Below, piece by piece: positions 61,401 through 64,000 of a stretch of 64,000 nt of DNA (positions are counted from its first letter, which is position 1; each line of letters begins with the position of its first letter). A program made the translations under genes and the position numbers. The notes under the pieces were generated by a model, which made no database searches, was not told the origin of the DNA, and saw only the letters and a program-made list of their open reading frames with translations. The DNA comes from Apis mellifera (Eukaryota; Arthropoda; Insecta; Hymenoptera; Apidae): assembly GCF_003254395.2 (NCBI RefSeq), contig NC_037650.1:6572071-6636070 (forward strand). The letters are read 5' to 3'.

Positions 61401-64000
61401 TCTTTTCGTCGTTTTTACCACCTATTAATCGCAAGACTCGCCTATTTATACACGGGGCGTAAATTTTATATCAAACCAATCAGACGTTGGATCCATCTCT
61501 TCCCTTCTCTTCCCTTCGATTACAAATATACATCCCTTGTTTCGATCTGTATCATATATCTATATGCAATATATATATATTTCTAGATTACAGAGAACGA
61601 CGTAACCGATGTTATTTCGACAACGTGTATCGATAATCATCAAACAATCGAGCGAATCACGGAACACGTGTATCTGCCGAGCGTTCGATTGTCAAAGCTC
61701 GATTGCATTAAGCTTCTGCCTATGGTGAGAGAGAGAGAGGTGGTTGGTCCCGGTTTAATCGGTAAATCCTGGCAATTTTGATGTCCGTGAAATAACCGGA
61801 TACCTAACGCCACCCATCCTCCGTGGTAATGATACGGACAGGATATCAATACGATAACTGGAACGGACACCGGGTTCTGCCTGCCTCTCTTCCACCCCCT
61901 CCCCCCTCCCCCATCGACCGTAAATTGCAACGCGATTAATAAATCGAGCGTATTTTTAAAATCGCGGGCGAAAGAATAACCTCTGATAATAATTTATCGC
62001 TCGTGTATTAAATATCGACGCCGCGTATTGTTTACGTTCGCGCGGTTTATATCCACGGTCGTATCGAGCGCCGGTGCCATTTGTAAACGGGAAATTGGAG
62101 AAAGTCCTCGCCCGTATTTCACTAGTGAGACTACCTTAAACGAGAAATCCGTCTCGCGCCTCGCGGTGTCGGCCTTCGCAACAATTCGAATTTTTCACCG
62201 GATTATTCCACCGCGACCGATACACTTCTGGTAAGTGATAGCCCGTAAGCAGAACGGTGTTACGGTTGCTCGATCCGTCAAGATATACGCGGCCCATCGA
62301 TTTTATTTCTCCTCCCCGATATTTCTCTTACGATATCTTACGAGACGATACGGTGTTTGGAGGAAAAAGGAAGAGATATTAAAAGGAAGGGTTAGTCGAA
62401 CGGAGGAATTCTTGACCGAGTTTCGGCCGCGCGAGGCTCGTTGGAATTAAATCATTGGGAGGAGGATGGGGGCTCGATCTTTGTTGGACTAGGGTTAGGT
62501 ATCGGTTGGATCCTGGTTAAGTCTTAGATAGCTTTGGGTTAGGCGTTGGTTACATCTGCGCCCTATGGGCAGACGTACACAAACAGAGGCCCGAATTGGA
62601 GCTTACACGTGTATCAACAGTTGTTCCGATCTGCTATTGGCCGAGCTGGAAATGGATGATACGCTCCGATCTGCTTCCCTTGATCAAACGCGATCCAAGT
62701 ATTTGTCTCTTTCTGTCGTACTTTGATCGAATCGATGTACGTGCTCGCAAGACGTAAGTGTTAAATAATTCAGGAATACTATTAGAATCGGGATTGAAGG
62801 AGTTTTCTCTTTCTTCGAGAATCATTTTGATTTATCGCGGAAATATCTCGGGAATATCGATCTTCTCTCCAAAAAAAAAGTGTTCTTTTCGTGAAACAGA
62901 ATTAAAATATTTTCTTCTTTCTTTCTTTCTGAACGAATCCTGCTACTTTCGATACAACTCGGTTTATTTATTATTAAACCTGCAACATTCCTTTACAATT
63001 TTTGTAGCTTAATAATGCACGGCCACTCTTTCAACTCTGTCCCGAAAATATCCTCCGAAACTGAAATTAACGTTGATCGATTATTCACTACTCTCCCTTT
63101 AAAAGAGAAATCAAAGATCCATAATTGGCAGCGGATAAAAATACATGATTCCACGATATATAATCTGGAAACGGGGTATCAAGAAAAGTCACAAGTGTCA
63201 CCTACATTCGGTGACGACCAACCACGTAATGGGATGTATTCTAAGCGCGTTTCCACGGAAAGAAACGTTGACACTCGCATTAAACATGAACCGGCTTGCT
63301 TGCCAACCGGTGTATGAATAATACCACGTATACAGATTTAAACAAGAATAAACGAACGCACGAGCCACCGTTAAATAACACGCGGTAAAAATAAGGAAAG
63401 AGAGAGAGAGAGAGGGGGGGCGAGTGAAAGAGAAGAGAAAATGAAAAAAAGATTCTTGCCGAGGGCGAGAGGTGGAAAACTCTGGAATTTTTCCACCCCC
63501 GGATTTTATGTCTCGCCTGTGCCCACTTCCAAGGCATTTTATGGTACGCGTGGTCGCGATATTATGCGAGCATGGCGTAGCAAGATCCTGAAACGCATCG
63601 CCTCTCCCTTCCTTTTCCTCTATCTCTCGTACAATTCTTCGAGATACGAGGCAGCTCGATGTTCTTTTACAACGAGATACGTATATATATATATATATTA
63701 TCGATTCGAACACGAACGCACCTGCTCTTTGTACCCGTTCAGGGGGAATTAATTATTACAAGCGTTCTTCGTTCTCCTTCGAAGTCGCTCGAAGAACGAT
63801 GAAGAAGATGAAATTTTTATTTTTTGTTTTATGCGTGAAGAGGATCTTGCGATATTTATTGAGCTTGGAAAGAAAAATGATAAAGTATCTTTTATCATTA
63901 TTTGTCGACCATAGATTAAATGGATAATATGGAAAGATCAATTATTTCGAACTTGTGAAATTGATTATATACGATTGATTTGAATCGAGGATCAAAGAAG
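55451..64000. other. No gene recognised
   Basis: About 8.5 kb of mixed composition with CT and GAG triplet-rich low complexity at 57.85-57.88 and 58.23-58.28 kb, pyrimidine tracts, and a TA run at about 63681-63698. A 305-codon plus-strand frame at 57689-58606 runs through these repeats and shows no domain. I see no splice-bordered exon with homology. Confidence 0.5.

Noticed and set aside
62480..62560. Telomere-like GGGTTAGG fragments
   Set aside because: Only scattered single matches with no tandem TTAGG array.

Overview
The window looks like nuclear DNA from an insect, most likely a bee or other hymenopteran. The genes have short introns with GT/AG borders, the proteins read as insect or animal orthologues, and base composition shifts sharply: about 28-50 kb is very AT-rich, while about 5-8 kb and 51-58 kb are GC-richer and full of triplet and dinucleotide repeats. 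Species is inferred, not shown. All exon models were joined by hand from splice sites and reading phase. Every model below has exon lengths that keep the frame.

Layout. 1-29.5 kb: no protein-coding gene that I can support. It holds a four-copy AT-rich tandem repeat (4.31-4.99 kb), a 42-bp direct repeat (2.03 and 2.38 kb), microsatellites, and a promoter-like region near 24.2 kb that may start a minus-strand transcript leaving the window to the left. 29.8-31.5 kb (+): cyclin H, six exons. 31.99-38.70 kb (-): an NK-like homeobox gene, probably lms/Nedx, five exons, with an elongator tRNA-Met in its third intron. 41.2-43.4 kb (-): UBXN4, seven exons. 43.96-48.84 kb (+): mitochondrial ribosomal protein L10, three exons, head-to-head with UBXN4. 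The roughly 4-kb first intron of mRpL10 contains, on the same strand, an intronless 958-codon Par-3/Bazooka gene. 49.3-54.7 kb (-): a nine-exon RBR ubiquitin ligase of the HOIL-1/RBCK1 type, preceded by an unusual 1065-codon GC-rich first exon. 54.7-64 kb: no gene recognised.

The most notable feature is the intronless Par-3 gene inside the mRpL10 intron. It has the CR1 oligomerisation domain, all three PDZ domains and a FGKNRK-like C-terminal motif, but I do not see the SLESLQ-type aPKC site expected between PDZ3 and the C-terminus. A 30-nt A tract lies in its 3' flank. This fits an ancient, still open retrocopy, perhaps of a splice form lacking the aPKC-binding segment. The second notable feature is the very long disordered N-terminal extension on the HOIL-1-like ligase, together with the apparent absence of the NZF zinc finger. 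The genes here are housekeeping or developmental and do not form one pathway.
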